Source: Burkholderiales bacterium (GTDB taxonomy: Bacteria; Pseudomonadota; Gammaproteobacteria; Burkholderiales; Burkholderiaceae_C). Taken from it: DNA of 35,566 nucleotides. The DNA lies in NCBI GenBank assembly GCA_025352345.1, contig JANXTP010000084.1, forward strand, positions 1 to 35,566. Direction: 5' to 3'. The first letter of the stretch is position 1. Each line of letters begins with the position of its first letter. This document shows positions 7,041 through 18,847 of the stretch, piece by piece. A program made the position numbers and the translations under genes. The notes under the pieces are model-generated. The model was not told the origin of the DNA and made no database searches. It was given only the letters and a program-made list of their open reading frames with translations.

Positions 7041-8980
7041 GCAGTGATCACCCGGGCCGAGAGGGTGCCGCGCAAAGCATTGCACACCATGATGGCGTCG
7101 GCGCGGGCCAGGTCGGCGGCGCTCAGGCGGCGTTCCGTGGCGTTCCATGCAGGATCGGCCAGCACCAGGCCGCGCATCACGCCGGGCAGCGCACCATCGG
7201 CGACCGGCGAGGTGTACCAACCACCGGCCAGCTTCAGGAACACCGAGCTGCGTCCGCCTTCGACCAGCCGCCCGTCCTCGGTGAAGAACAGGCTGTCGAA
7301 GGCGCCCGCGCGCTCGGCCGCGCGCACACCCTCGTCGTAGTGCCGACGCAGCGTGGTCTTGTGGGCCGCCAGGGGGTGCTCGTTCGGCAGGCGATGCGGG
7401 GCGATCAGCAGCGACACTGCGGCGCCGTCGGGGCCGGGCGGCAGATCAGGCAGGTCGGCGAGCGCGGCCTGCGTCAGCTGCAGGCGGCCGTCGTGGGCCA
7501 GCGACAGCCGCAGCCGGTGGTGCTCGTGCGGGTTGTCGGCCAGGCCGCGCAGCTGCGACTCGACCCGCCGCTGTGCCGCGTAGCGATCGAAGGCGAAGCC
7601 GAGCACCTGCGCGCTGCGGCCGAGTCGATCCAGGTGTAAGGCCAGGTGGGCGGCGCCCTGGCCGCGCGTCGCCCGCATCGTTTCGAACAGCTCGAAGCCC
7701 GGTGGCAGCCCGGTCAGGAAGCGGGCCTTCAGGCGGCACTCCTCGAACTCCTCGTCTGCGCGACTGTCGAGCACGATGCCCGCGCCGATGCCCAGCCGCG
7801 CCGGGCGCAAGCCATGGGCCTCGGCGCCCAGGGTGATCGTGCGGATCGCGACCGACAGGCAGAAGGCGCCGAGCTTGTCATCGCCCCGCGGCGCATCGAC
7901 CCAGCCGATCGTGCCGCAGTAGAGCCCGCGCGGCGTCGATTCCAGGCGCGCGATCCAGTCCATCGTGTGGTGCTTTGGCGCACCTGTGATCGAGCCACAG
8001 GGGAACACCGCGCGCAGCAGCGCCGGAAAGTCCACCTCGGGCCGCACGCGCGCCTGCACCGTCGAGGTCATCTGGAACACCGTCGAATAGGGCTCGATCG
8101 CGAACAGGTCGGGTACCTGTACCGAGCCGGTCTGCGCGATGCGGCCGAGGTCGTTGCGCAGCAGGTCGACGATCATCAAATTCTCGGCCCGGTTCTTCAA
8201 ATCGAGCGACAGGTGGCGCGCCGTCTCGCTGTCGGCTTCGGGCATGCGCGTGCGCGACGCGGTGCCCTTCATCGGCCGCGCGGTCAGCAACCCGTCCTCG
8301 TGGCGCAGGAACAGCTCAGGCGAGCACGACAGCACATGTGTCGTCCTGTCATCGCCCGCGTTGCCTGACTCAGCGCCCTGCAACTGGATGTAGGCCCCGA
8401 ACGCCACCGGCTGCAACGCGCGCAAGCGGCGGTACAGCCCAACGGGCGAGCCATACGCCTGCCCGTGCAGCCGGTAGCTGTAGTTGACCTGGTACGTCTC
8501 GCCGGCACGGATGGCCTCTTGGATGCAGGCGATCGCCTGCGTGAACGCCGGCTGGTCGACGCTGGCTTCGAGGTTCATCACGCCGGCGGCATTACGCACG
8601 CCAGCCTCGTCGGCGATCTCCGCGTCAAGCTGCGCCAGCCACTGGTCGGCTTCGGTGCGAGACAGCTTCGCGCAGTCGGCAAACATCAGCGCCCGCAGCG
8701 CCGAGCCGTCGCCCGTGGGCAAGGCCTGGTGGCCGGCCTGCAGCAGCTTGGCGCCCCATTCGTAGTCGGCCAGCAGCAGCGCGTGCAGCCCGCGGTGCAG
8801 GTCGGCATCGATTGCGGCCCAGGTGGCGGCCAGCGTGGCGGGATCTGCGCAGCGGTGCTCGCGCACGAAACCGCTGTAGGCCCGGCTGGTCGGCCGCGCG
8901 GGTGACGCGTCGCGGTCGTCGAGCAGTGCGACGCAGCGACGACCGTGTTGCTGCGCGGCCAACGGCGCGGCCGTTGGCAC
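7037..8980 (-). CDS. pabB: Aminodeoxychorismate synthase component I fused to 4-amino-4-deoxychorismate lyase (PabB-PabC fusion)
   Basis: Chorismate-binding motifs (MKGTASR, RNDLGRIAQTGSV, GSITGAPKHHTMDWI) then aminotransferase class IV region (LFETMRA, HKTTLR, FFTEDGRLVEGGRSSVF); GTG at 8980 fits the stop of the preceding gene, ORF stays open to 9058. Confidence 0.87.
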   Translation of the reverse strand: MPTAAPLAAQQHGRRCVALLDDRDASPARPTSRAYSGFVREHRCADPATLAATWAAIDADLHRGLHALLLADYEWGAKLLQAGHQALPTGDGSALRALMFADCAKLSRTEADQWLAQLDAEIADEAGVRNAAGVMNLEASVDQPAFTQAIACIQEAIRAGETYQVNYSYRLHGQAYGSPVGLYRRLRALQPVAFGAYIQLQGAESGNAGDDRTTHVLSCSPELFLRHEDGLLTARPMKGTASRTRMPEADSETARHLSLDLKNRAENLMIVDLLRNDLGRIAQTGSVQVPDLFAIEPYSTVFQMTSTVQARVRPEVDFPALLRAVFPCGSITGAPKHHTMDWIARLESTPRGLYCGTIGWVDAPRGDDKLGAFCLSVAIRTITLGAEAHGLRPARLGIGAGIVLDSRADEEFEECRLKARFLTGLPPGFELFETMRATRGQGAAHLALHLDRLGRSAQVLGFAFDRYAAQRRVESQLRGLADNPHEHHRLRLSLAHDGRLQLTQAALADLPDLPPGPDGAAVSLLIAPHRLPNEHPLAAHKTTLRRHYDEGVRAAERAGAFDSLFFTEDGRLVEGGRSSVFLKLAGGWYTSPVADGALPGVMRGLVLADPAWNATERRLSAADLARADAIMVCNALRGTLSARVITA

Positions 8981-8982
8981 GC

Positions 8983-10095
8983 TCAGTACGCCTCGGTGGC
9001 CAGCGCCCGACCCAGCAGGTCGATCATGGTCTGCATCATGGTCTGGTGCGTCGCCCAATGTTCGCGTGCCATCTGGCGCTGGCGCAGCGCGGCGTCGGTG
9101 TCGCCCAGCGCCTCGAACACCTGATCGAGCCGCCCGCAGGCGATGGCCAGGTCTTCCACGTACATGCCGGGATCGATCAGCGCCACGGCGGCGTTCGCGT
9201 CCGTTCGGGCGCCGTTCGCGTCACCGGTGTGAAAACGGCACCAGGCCTGATCGGCCAGGTGCACCGCGCGCATGTGCGCCAGACCCTGCCGGTCAGCGTC
9301 GGCCAGGTGGGCTTCATACAGCGCGAGGGCCTGCGCATGCTGCCGTTCGGCCGAATAAAGCTGCGCGCGCAGTGTGCAGACGAAGCTGTCCTGCGGTGCC
9401 GAACCGACCCACTGGTCGAGGTTGAACGATGCATCGAGCCAGGCTTGCGCGCGGTGCGCCTCGGCCGTATCGACGCCGCCGAAGATCGACGCCCGCGACG
9501 CATGGTTGCAGCGGTGACACGCCATCATGAAGGTGACGATGCTGAGCAGCGCCTCGTCGGCATCGGCGACCGCATGCTCGCGGGCGCGGGCGTACCAGGG
9601 CTGCGCGAGGTCGAGGCGATTGGCCCAGTGGTAGCCGGAGGCGGCGACCAGCGCGGCGCGCGCCCGCGCAGCGTGATGGTCCGGGGCGGCGAGTTGCAGC
9701 GCCAGCGTCAGGTACTTCGCCATGTCGTCGAAGTCGTCCTGCATGTAGCCCAGGTGCGCCAGCCAGGCAGCGCTCAGCGCCTGCAGCGGCTTCAGCCGGG
9801 CCGCAGCGCTCAGCGCCTGGGCGCGCCGCATCTTGTCGCGGCCGACCGATGGGCGTCCGCTGTACTGCTCGATCCAGGCCTCGACGATGCAGATCCACAC
9901 CGTGACCACCGCGGCAGGCCGCTCGGCGAAGTCGCGGCGCAGGATTTGCAGTTCGGTGTTGGCCTCGCCCAGGCTCCCCTGCCGCGCCAGCAAACCCGCC
10001 CGTTCGGCCCGCACGCACGCCGCATCGACCGGATGCCTGGCGGCAGCCAGCGCGGCGTCAAGCCGCGCCATCATCGGCGAGGTGGGCGGCTTCAT
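8983..10095 (-). CDS. TPR-like helical repeat protein, unknown function
   Basis: Ala/Leu-rich repeated helix-pair pattern; ATGA overlap with purC stop. Confidence 0.7.
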   Translation of the reverse strand: MKPPTSPMMARLDAALAAARHPVDAACVRAERAGLLARQGSLGEANTELQILRRDFAERPAAVVTVWICIVEAWIEQYSGRPSVGRDKMRRAQALSAAARLKPLQALSAAWLAHLGYMQDDFDDMAKYLTLALQLAAPDHHAARARAALVAASGYHWANRLDLAQPWYARAREHAVADADEALLSIVTFMMACHRCNHASRASIFGGVDTAEAHRAQAWLDASFNLDQWVGSAPQDSFVCTLRAQLYSAERQHAQALALYEAHLADADRQGLAHMRAVHLADQAWCRFHTGDANGARTDANAAVALIDPGMYVEDLAIACGRLDQVFEALGDTDAALRQRQMAREHWATHQTMMQTMIDLLGRALATEAY

Positions 10096-11000
10096 CGGGT
10101 CAGGCGGTGCAGGGCTTCCCGGTAAGTCGCCGCGGTGTGTTCAACCACCGATGCGGGCAGGGCCGGTGCCGGCGCCTGCTTGTTCCAGGGCTTTCCATCG
10201 ACCGTCGCCTGTTCCAGCCAGTCGCGCACGAACTGCTTGTCGTAGCTGGGCGGGTTGAGCCCGTCGCGCAAGGCAGCCTCGTAGCCTTCGAGTGGCCAGA
10301 AGCGCGAGGAGTCCGGCGTCAGCACCTCGTCCATCAGCGTCAATGTGCCATCGGCATCGAGGCCAAATTCGAACTTGGTGTCGGCGATGATGATGCCCTG
10401 GGTCAGTGCATAGGCGGCGGCCGTTTGGTACAGCGCGATCGCTACCTCGCGCACCTTGGCCGCCAGTGGGGCGCCGATGATCTCGGCCATGCGCTCGTAC
10501 GAGATGTTCTCGTCGTGGTCGCCCATCTCGGCCTTGGTCGCCGGCGTGAAGATCGGCTTTGGCAGCTTCGCGGCGTTGACCAGTCCCTCAGGCAGCGCCA
10601 CGCCACACACCGAGCGGCTTTGCTGGTATTCCTTCCAGCCACTGCCGGCCAGATAGCCGCGCACCACCGCCTCGACCGGCAGGGGTTTCAGGCGCTTGAC
10701 CAGCATCGAGCGGCCGACCACCTGGGCGCGCTCATCGGCGGCAACGACGCTCTCCGGCGCGTCGCCGGTCAGGTGGTTGGGCACGATGCCCTTGAGCCGC
10801 TCGAACCAGAACAGCGCCATCTCGGTCAGCAGCTGGCCCTTGCCCGGGATCGGCTCGCCCATCACCACGTCGAAGGCGCTGAGGCGGTCGCTGGCGATCA
10901 TCAGCAGCCGGTCGCCGCCGACGGCGTAGTTGTCGCGGACCTTGCCGCGCGCCAGCAGGGGCAGGCTGTGCAGGCGGCTTTCGAGCAGGGCGTCGGTCAT
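10092..11000 (-). CDS. purC: Phosphoribosylaminoimidazole-succinocarboxamide synthase
   Basis: [81 protein letters not shown]. Confidence 0.95.
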   Translation of the reverse strand: MTDALLESRLHSLPLLARGKVRDNYAVGGDRLLMIASDRLSAFDVVMGEPIPGKGQLLTEMALFWFERLKGIVPNHLTGDAPESVVAADERAQVVGRSMLVKRLKPLPVEAVVRGYLAGSGWKEYQQSRSVCGVALPEGLVNAAKLPKPIFTPATKAEMGDHDENISYERMAEIIGAPLAAKVREVAIALYQTAAAYALTQGIIIADTKFEFGLDADGTLTLMDEVLTPDSSRFWPLEGYEAALRDGLNPPSYDKQFVRDWLEQATVDGKPWNKQAPAPALPASVVEHTAATYREALHRLTR

Positions 11001-11048
11001 GGCGCTACGTGTTCGTCCGGTGATTCAGAAAGGCATCACAAAAAGGCG

Positions 11049-12113
11049 TCAGACCACGGTCTGCGCCAGCTCGCCCTGGGCATAACGCGCGGCCACCGCC
11101 GACAGCGTCTGTGGCTTGATCTTTGCCGCCTGGCCTGCGCAATTGAATTCGAGGTAACGCTGCTTGCAGATCTGCTTGGCGGCCTCGCGGGCGGGCTTCA
11201 GGTAGTCGCGCGGATCGAACTTGTCCGGGTTCTCGAACAGGTACTTGCGCACTGCGGCGGTCATCGCGAGCCGAACGTCGGTGTCGATGTTGATCTTGCG
11301 CACACCGAACTTGATCGCTTCCTGGATCTCGCTGACCGGCACGCCGTAGGTCTCTTTCATGTTGCCGCCGTACTGGCGAATGATGGCCAGCAGCTCCTGC
11401 GGCACGCTAGAGCTGCCGTGCATCACCAGGTGGGTGTTCGGGATGCGGCGGTTGATTTCCTTGATGCGGCCGATGGCCAGGATGTCGCCGGTGGGCTTGC
11501 GGGTGAACTTGTAGGCGCCGTGGCTGGTGCCGATGGCGATCGCCAGCGCGTCGAGCTGCGTCTTCTTGACGAAGTCGGCCGCTTCTTCCGGGTCGGTCAG
11601 CAGCTGGTCCATCGTCATCGTCGAGTCGGTGCCGTGGCCGTCTTCCTTGTCGCCCTTCATCGTCTCCAGCGAGCCCAGGCAGCCCAGTTCGCCTTCGACG
11701 GTGACGCCGAGCTGATGGGCCATCTCGACCACCTTGCGCGTCACCTCGACGTTGTAGTCGTAGCTGGCGATGGTCTTGCCGTCGGCCTGCAGCGAGCCGT
11801 CCATCATCACCGAGCTGAAACCGAGGTTGATGGCGCCCTGGCAAACATCAGGGCTCTGCCCGTGGTCCTGGTGCATCACCAGCGGGATGTGCGGCCAGCT
11901 CTCCACCGCCGCCTGGATCAGGTGCTTGATGAAGGGCTCACCGGCGTACTTGCGCGCACCGGCGCTGGCCTGCAGGATCACCGGCGCGCCGACCTCGTCG
12001 GCTGCCGACATCACCGCCTGCACCTGCTCGAGGTTGTTCACATTGAAGGCCGGAATGCCGTAGGTGTGCTCGGCGGCGTGGTCGAGCAACTGGCGCATGG
12101 AGACGAGTGGCAT
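11049..12113 (-). CDS. fba: Class II fructose-1,6-bisphosphate aldolase
   Basis: [81 protein letters not shown]. Confidence 0.95.
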   Translation of the reverse strand: MPLVSMRQLLDHAAEHTYGIPAFNVNNLEQVQAVMSAADEVGAPVILQASAGARKYAGEPFIKHLIQAAVESWPHIPLVMHQDHGQSPDVCQGAINLGFSSVMMDGSLQADGKTIASYDYNVEVTRKVVEMAHQLGVTVEGELGCLGSLETMKGDKEDGHGTDSTMTMDQLLTDPEEAADFVKKTQLDALAIAIGTSHGAYKFTRKPTGDILAIGRIKEINRRIPNTHLVMHGSSSVPQELLAIIRQYGGNMKETYGVPVSEIQEAIKFGVRKINIDTDVRLAMTAAVRKYLFENPDKFDPRDYLKPAREAAKQICKQRYLEFNCAGQAAKIKPQTLSAVAARYAQGELAQTVV

Positions 12114-12161
12114 GGTCGTTTCTCGTGGAGTGGTGAAACCCGAGAGGTGGCCCGGCTGACT

Positions 12162-12186
12162 GCGGCCAGCGAGGCGCTTCGGCCGC
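12162..12186. repeat. Hairpin GCGGCC-AGCG-agg-CGCT-tc-GGCCGC in the pyk-fba gap
   Basis: 10 paired bases with a 2-nt bulge; lies in the 5' leader of fba on the minus strand. Confidence 0.45.
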
Positions 12187-12310
12187 CACAGCAGCGCCCT
12201 CCGTGATGCAAATCATTGTATCGGCCGGGTCTGCGGCTCGGTGCGCACCCCCCGCGACTGCGGGAGCCTGCACGCCTGCGGAACGTCGCGCTGCCTTGGG
12301 TGAGGGCGCG

Positions 12311-13741
<1,431 letters not shown>

Positions 13742-13793
13742 CAGGGGGGTTGTACGCGGAATCGCCAGGCCGTGGGTCGAGGTCGTCGGCCGC

Positions 13794-15011
13794 TCAGACC
13801 GGGGCGTCTTGCGCGCGCTGCTCAAGGATCTCGATCGCCGGCAGCACCTTGCCTTCCAGCATTTCGAGGAAGGCGCCGCCGCCGGTGCAGATGTAGCCGA
13901 TACCGTTCTCGACGCTGAACTTCGAGATCGCCGCCAAGGTGTCGCCGCCGCCTGCGATGCTGAACGCGCTCGACGCCGCGATCGCATGGGCGATCGTTTC
14001 GGTGCCGCGCGAGAACGCCTCGAACTCGAACACGCCGACCGGGCCGTTCCAGACGATCGTGCCGGCCGACTTCAGTTTCTCGGCCAGGGCCGCGGCGGTT
14101 TTCGGACCGATGTCGAGGATCAAGTCGTCGGCGGCCACGTCGGTGGCCGCTTTGGTGGTGGCGGGCGCGTCCACCGCGAAGGTCTTGGCGGTGACCACAT
14201 CGACTGGAATCGGCACCTCGGCGCCACGCGCCTTCATCGAAGCGATCACGGTCTTCGCCTTGTCGACCAGGTCGGCTTCGGCCAATGACTTGCCGATCGG
14301 CAGGCCCGCGGCCAGCATGAAGGTGTTGGCAATGCCGCCACCGACGATCAGCCCGTCAACCTTGGCCGACAGCGCTTCAAGGATGGTCAGCTTGGTGCTG
14401 ACCTTGCTGCCGCCCACGATCGCGATCAGCGGTCGTTTCGGCGCAGCCAGCACCTTCGTGATCGCGTCGGCCTCGCCCGCCAGCAGCGGGCCGGCGCAGG
14501 CGATCGGTGCGTATTTCGCGATGCCGTGCGTCGAGGCCTGCGCGCGGTGCGCGGCGCCAAATGCATCGTTGACATAGATGTCGCACAGCGCGGCCATCTT
14601 GCGGCTCAGCGCCTCATCGTTCTTCGCCTCGCCCACGTTGACGCGGCAGTTTTCCAGCAGCACCAGCTCGCCCGGAGTGAGGGCGCGGCCGTTCACCGTC
14701 ACGCCATCGACCCAGTCGGTGATCAGCGGCACGGGGCGACCCAGCAGCTCACTGACATGTGCAGCGATCGGCGCCAGCGAGTCTTCGGCGGTCCAGTGGC
14801 CTTCCTTTGGGCGGCCCAGGTGCGAGGTGACCATCACCGACGCGCCGGCTTTCAGCGCGGCCTCGATGCAGGGCAGCGACGCGCGGATGCGGGTGTCGTC
14901 GGTGATGCGGCCGGCGTCGTCCTGCGGCACGTTGAAATCGACGCGGATGAACACCCGCTGTCCCGCGACCCGTTTGGCGGCGATGAGGTCGGTGAATCGA
15001 ATGGCTTTCAT
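13794..15011 (-). CDS. pgk: Phosphoglycerate kinase
   Basis: [64 protein letters not shown]. Confidence 0.95.
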   Translation of the reverse strand: MKAIRFTDLIAAKRVAGQRVFIRVDFNVPQDDAGRITDDTRIRASLPCIEAALKAGASVMVTSHLGRPKEGHWTAEDSLAPIAAHVSELLGRPVPLITDWVDGVTVNGRALTPGELVLLENCRVNVGEAKNDEALSRKMAALCDIYVNDAFGAAHRAQASTHGIAKYAPIACAGPLLAGEADAITKVLAAPKRPLIAIVGGSKVSTKLTILEALSAKVDGLIVGGGIANTFMLAAGLPIGKSLAEADLVDKAKTVIASMKARGAEVPIPVDVVTAKTFAVDAPATTKAATDVAADDLILDIGPKTAAALAEKLKSAGTIVWNGPVGVFEFEAFSRGTETIAHAIAASSAFSIAGGGDTLAAISKFSVENGIGYICTGGGAFLEMLEGKVLPAIEILEQRAQDAPV

Positions 15012-15073
15012 GGGGCGGTGGGAATGGGTCTCGTGCCGTCTGAGTTTAAGGTCGCCCCTCGGCACTGTGCGAC

Positions 15074-15406
15074 TCACCAGCCGCAGATTAGCCGCAACGG
15101 CAGGTACGCCGCCAACCCTGCCAGCAGCGGCCCCAGCACGCCGGGCCGCCACGCGTACCAGAGTGTGGTCACCAGCGCGGCCGGCAGCCGCGCGTCCTGC
15201 CAGGTGCTGATCAGGTGGCCCTGCGTCATCACGATCTCGGGCACGATCACCGCCGCCAGCGCGGCCAGCGGCGCGACTTTCAAGCCGCGCTGCAGCCAGT
15301 CGGGGATCGGCACCTCGCGCTCGGGAAACAGGAAGAACCCCCGCGAGACGACAGTGATGACCGCGAGCCCGATGATGGTCACGGTGGTGTATGCGGTGTT
15401 GCTCAT
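15074..15406 (-). CDS. AzlD-like branched-chain amino acid transport protein
   Basis: About 110 aa with 3-4 hydrophobic segments, downstream of azlC. Confidence 0.8.
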   Translation of the reverse strand: MSNTAYTTVTIIGLAVITVVSRGFFLFPEREVPIPDWLQRGLKVAPLAALAAVIVPEIVMTQGHLISTWQDARLPAALVTTLWYAWRPGVLGPLLAGLAAYLPLRLICGW

Positions 15407-15428
15407 GGGGCGTGATCAATGGGCACCA

Positions 15429-16172
15429 TCAGTCCGGCCGCTGCAGGCGCCGGGCCGCGTTCTGCCCCTGTTCGATCAGCAGGCCGGCGGCCACCGCGGC
15501 CACGATGGCGACGATGATGTTGAGCTTCAGCGGCAGCGCAAACGCCGCCACCGCCGCGCTGCCGGCGATCCCGGCAACCACCCAGGTGCTGCGGTCGGAC
15601 AGCAGGCTGTAGGTGATGCCGACCATCGCCAGCGTCCCGGCAAAGCCCAGGCCCCAGGCGTCCGGAATCACGTTGGCCAGCGCGATGCCGATCAGCGAAG
15701 GCACCTGCCAGGCCACCCACAGCAGCAGTGCGCCGCCGACGAAGTAAGGCAGCTGCCCGGGTACCCGGCTCGGACCGTGTTCGTCGGCGGGGTAGGCGCG
15801 CTGGAAGCCGATCAGGCTCAGGTCCACCGCCAGGTAGCCGAGCAGCAGGCGGTGACGTCGAGGCACGTGCGCGAACACCGCGCGCCAGCGCGCGCTGTAG
15901 ATCACGAAGCGCAGGTTGACGCAGAACGCGGCCGCCCAGATCACCCACATCGGCGCTCCGGTTGCCAGCAAAGGCAATGCTGCCAACTGGGCGCTGCCGG
16001 CGTAAACCAGCAGCGTCATCAGCGCGGCCAGCGGCACGCTGAGGCCGCCCTTGACCATCGCGATGCCGGTGACCAACCCCCAGGCACCGATGCCGGCTGC
16101 CAGGCCGCCCATCTCGCGCATGCCGCGGCAGAAATCGGGGTCGCGCAGCAGCAACCGGATGGCAGAAATCAT
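15429..16172 (-). CDS. AzlC-like branched-chain amino acid permease
   Basis: GLAAGIGAWGLVTGIAMVKGGLSVPLAALMTLLVYAGSAQLAALPLLATGAP...CVNLRFVIYSA. Confidence 0.85.
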   Translation of the reverse strand: MISAIRLLLRDPDFCRGMREMGGLAAGIGAWGLVTGIAMVKGGLSVPLAALMTLLVYAGSAQLAALPLLATGAPMWVIWAAAFCVNLRFVIYSARWRAVFAHVPRRHRLLLGYLAVDLSLIGFQRAYPADEHGPSRVPGQLPYFVGGALLLWVAWQVPSLIGIALANVIPDAWGLGFAGTLAMVGITYSLLSDRSTWVVAGIAGSAAVAAFALPLKLNIIVAIVAAVAAGLLIEQGQNAARRLQRPD

Positions 16173-16282
16173 GCAACGATTGTGTGGGCTCGCGTGGCGC
16201 TGGCATGCCGATGCGGCGCGATGGCCCGGGGCCCGGCCCGGCTTTGTGAAACGCGGCGGACGTCGGCGCGCGCCCTGCGCCT

Positions 16283-16666
16283 TTAGTGGGTCGCCGGTTC
16301 CTTGGCGTCTTTGGGCGCTTTTGCGGTGCGCGTTTCCGTCTCGGGCGCGTCCGCCTCCGGCGTCTTGCTGCTCGCGGTGGCGATCGGGTTCTCGAGCTCC
16401 GGCGACACCGGCTCGATCTTGTTCTCGCGCATGTAGTCGTTCATGTCGCGCCAGCCGGCGAAGATCGCCGCCTTGTCGGCCTTCCTGTTCAGCGTGTAGC
16501 AGTCTTCGATGGCCCGGCCGGCGTGGCGACAGGCGCCGCCGATGGCCGCGCCCTCGGCGGTGCGCGCGGCCGCTATCTTTTCGGGCGATTCGATGCCCAG
16601 CTGGTCACAACCGGCCAGCGTCAACGCGACAAGGGCAATCAGGGCAGACAGGGCTAGGCGCGGCAT
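16283..16666 (-). CDS. Putative lipoprotein
   Basis: MPRLALSALIALVALTLAGCDQLG lipobox; charged C-terminal tail. Confidence 0.7.
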   Translation of the reverse strand: MPRLALSALIALVALTLAGCDQLGIESPEKIAAARTAEGAAIGGACRHAGRAIEDCYTLNRKADKAAIFAGWRDMNDYMRENKIEPVSPELENPIATASSKTPEADAPETETRTAKAPKDAKEPATH

Positions 16667-16849
16667 GGCGAACTCGGCAGGGCGAAGACACTCTTCGGGG
16701 TTGATCGTTGTATCGACCCCGCGCGCCGGTACTTGAGCCAGAACTGGGGGGTCTTTCGCGGCCGTTTCAGCGCCTGCGATCACCGATGACAAAATGATCT
16801 CTATCGTCGCGGCAGAGCCTCGACGATCGCCTGATCACCCGACGCTGCC

Positions 16850-17287
16850 GTGCCCCGCCATCCCCACATCGACTCCACTTCCGAGACGCCAGCGCCGCGC
16901 AGCGTCGCGCCTGCGGACGCCGCGCAGCCGATGGATGTGATCTTCATCGAGGGCTACACCGGGCAGACGGTGATCGGCATCCACGACACCGAACTGCACC
17001 GCCCGCAGACCATCGTCGTTGATGTGCACGCCGGGCTGCCGCACGCCCAAGCCTGCGAAACCGACCGCATCGCCGACACCATTGATTACGGCGGTGTGCG
17101 CGAGCGGCTGCAGGCCCTGTACCGCGACCACCAACTGACGCTGCTGGAATCGTTCGCCGAGACGATCGCCGAGATGCTGATCGTCGATTTCGGCGCGGCG
17201 TGGGTGCGCGTGAAGGTGGTCAAGCCGAAGAAGTTTCCCGACGTCGAGGCGGTGGGCGTCGTCATCGAACGGCGCGCGCAGCGCTGA
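16850..17287 (+). CDS. folB: Dihydroneopterin aldolase-like protein
   Basis: MDVIFIEGYTGQTVIGIHDTELHRPQTIVVDV...ADTIDYGGVRERL...LLESFAETIAEML; true start could be the internal ATG at 16931. Confidence 0.82.
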   Translation: MPRHPHIDSTSETPAPRSVAPADAAQPMDVIFIEGYTGQTVIGIHDTELHRPQTIVVDVHAGLPHAQACETDRIADTIDYGGVRERLQALYRDHQLTLLESFAETIAEMLIVDFGAAWVRVKVVKPKKFPDVEAVGVVIERRAQR

Positions 17288-17304
17288 GCGCTGGCGAGCC
17301 CTGA

Positions 17305-17814
17305 TCAGGATGCTGCGTAGGGGTAGGGCGTCGCGCTCTTTTTCGCGACCACCTCGGCGGCCGTCGGCGAGCCGGTGACGGCGCGCTGAATGGCTTCCTT
17401 GGTCGCCCGGTGGTTGTGATCCAGGATCTTCTGGTCGTCTTCTGCCAGCCAGTGGATGAACACGCTGACGCAGATGAACAGGTTGTCGGCTTCGGCCAAA
17501 GGGATCGTTCCGTCTTCGACCGAGTCGGCCACCGCCATGGCGATGCCGCGCTGTGCCGGGCCGAACATCTGCACCGCCTGCTTCGCGCCCTTGATCGTGA
17601 CCTTGTTGAACATCACCGTGGCCGGCTTGGTCAACAGGTTGGGCGCAATCACCGCCAGCATCGAGGTGAAACCATCCTTGTTGTTGACCAATGCGTTGGC
17701 GAACGCGGTTTCAGCCGCGCTGCCGCGGGGGCCGATGAGCAGATCGATGTGGGCCACTTCGTGGCCGTCGCCGACCATCGATTCGCCCACCATCAAGCGG
17801 TCGATCTTTGCCAT
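17305..17814 (-). CDS. fae: Formaldehyde-activating enzyme (H4MPT-dependent C1 pathway)
   Basis: [102 protein letters not shown]. Confidence 0.93.
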   Translation of the reverse strand: MAKIDRLMVGESMVGDGHEVAHIDLLIGPRGSAAETAFANALVNNKDGFTSMLAVIAPNLLTKPATVMFNKVTIKGAKQAVQMFGPAQRGIAMAVADSVEDGTIPLAEADNLFICVSVFIHWLAEDDQKILDHNHRATKEAIQRAVTGSPTAAEVVAKKSATPYPYAAS

Positions 17815-17932
17815 GGTTGTCAATCCAGGGGAATCAAATTGAGATGGCGCGGATGGGAGATCACCCAAGCCCCGAAGAACCTTATCACCATCCCCAGACC
17901 CGCACGAAGCCCCGGCATTCGACAATCCCAGC

Positions 17933-18727
17933 ATGCCTCGCTTCGCCGCCAACCTGACGCTGATGTACACCGAGCATGCCTTTGCCGATCGCTTTGCGGC
18001 AGCGGCGGCCGATGGCTTCGAGGCGGTCGAATGCTTGTTTCCTTACGAGCTCGGCACTGAGGAACTGGTGCGGCGCCTGCGCGATCTGCGCCTGACGCTG
18101 GTGCTGTTCAATCTGCCGCCCGGCGACTGGGCCGCCGGTGAGCGCGGTCTGGCTGCGCTGCCAGACCGCGAGGCCGAGTTCGCCGCGTCTGTCGAGACCG
18201 CGCTGGCCTGCGCGCTGGCCTCGGGTTGCCGGCAGCTGCACGCGATGGCCGGCCTGATGCCGGCGGCCGTCAGCGCCGATGGCCGTGCCGCGATGCAGCG
18301 CACGTATGTCGCCAACCTCCGCCATGCCGCGCGGGTGCTGGCGCCGCACGGCATCACGCTGCTGATCGAGCCGATCAACACACGCGACATGCCTGGCTAC
18401 TTCCTGAATTACCAGCAAGCGGCGCATGACGTCGCGGCCGAGGTCGGCGAGCCCAACCTGAAGGTGCAGATGGACCTGTACCACTGCCAGGTCATGGAAG
18501 GCGATGTGGCGACCCGGCTGCGCCGCCACATCGCCGGCGTGGGCCACCTGCAGATCGCCGGCGTTCCCGACCGGCACGAGCCCGACAGTGGCGAGCTGAA
18601 CTACCCCTTCCTGTTCGAGCTGATCGATGCGCTGGGCTACCGCGGCCACATCGGCTGCGAATACCGGCCGCGCGGTGGTACCTCGGCCGGGCTGGGCTGG
18701 TGGCGCCGCCGCGTGCGTCAGGCGTGA
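17933..18727 (+). CDS. hyi: Hydroxypyruvate isomerase family protein
   Basis: [39 protein letters not shown]..., [39 protein letters not shown]. Confidence 0.88.
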   Translation: MPRFAANLTLMYTEHAFADRFAAAAADGFEAVECLFPYELGTEELVRRLRDLRLTLVLFNLPPGDWAAGERGLAALPDREAEFAASVETALACALASGCRQLHAMAGLMPAAVSADGRAAMQRTYVANLRHAARVLAPHGITLLIEPINTRDMPGYFLNYQQAAHDVAAEVGEPNLKVQMDLYHCQVMEGDVATRLRRHIAGVGHLQIAGVPDRHEPDSGELNYPFLFELIDALGYRGHIGCEYRPRGGTSAGLGWWRRRVRQA

Positions 18728-18763
18728 GCACCATGCGTCGCGGTGTCATGGACGTCGCGCGCA

Positions 18764-18787
18764 GGGGGCATCGCCGCCCCCGGGGGC
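18764..18787. repeat. GGGGGC-atcgcc-GCCCCC-GGGGGC inverted repeat
   Basis: Perfect 6-bp stem hairpin whose 3' arm also forms a 12-bp palindrome GCCCCCGGGGGC; intergenic hyi-dsbD-like. Confidence 0.6.
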
Positions 18788-18847
18788 AGTGGAACTCCCC
18801 TTGCCGACCAGAATCCAGTCTCAGGGCTGCGAAATTGAAAGGCTGGG

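Noticed and set aside
10107-12206. 699-aa plus-strand ORF opposite purC and fba
   Set aside because: Antisense shadow of two clearly conserved genes in high-GC DNA; low-complexity H/R/Q/A composition
14526-16286. 586-aa plus-strand ORF opposite pgk/azlD/azlC
   Set aside because: Spans several real genes on the other strand; composition typical of antisense frames
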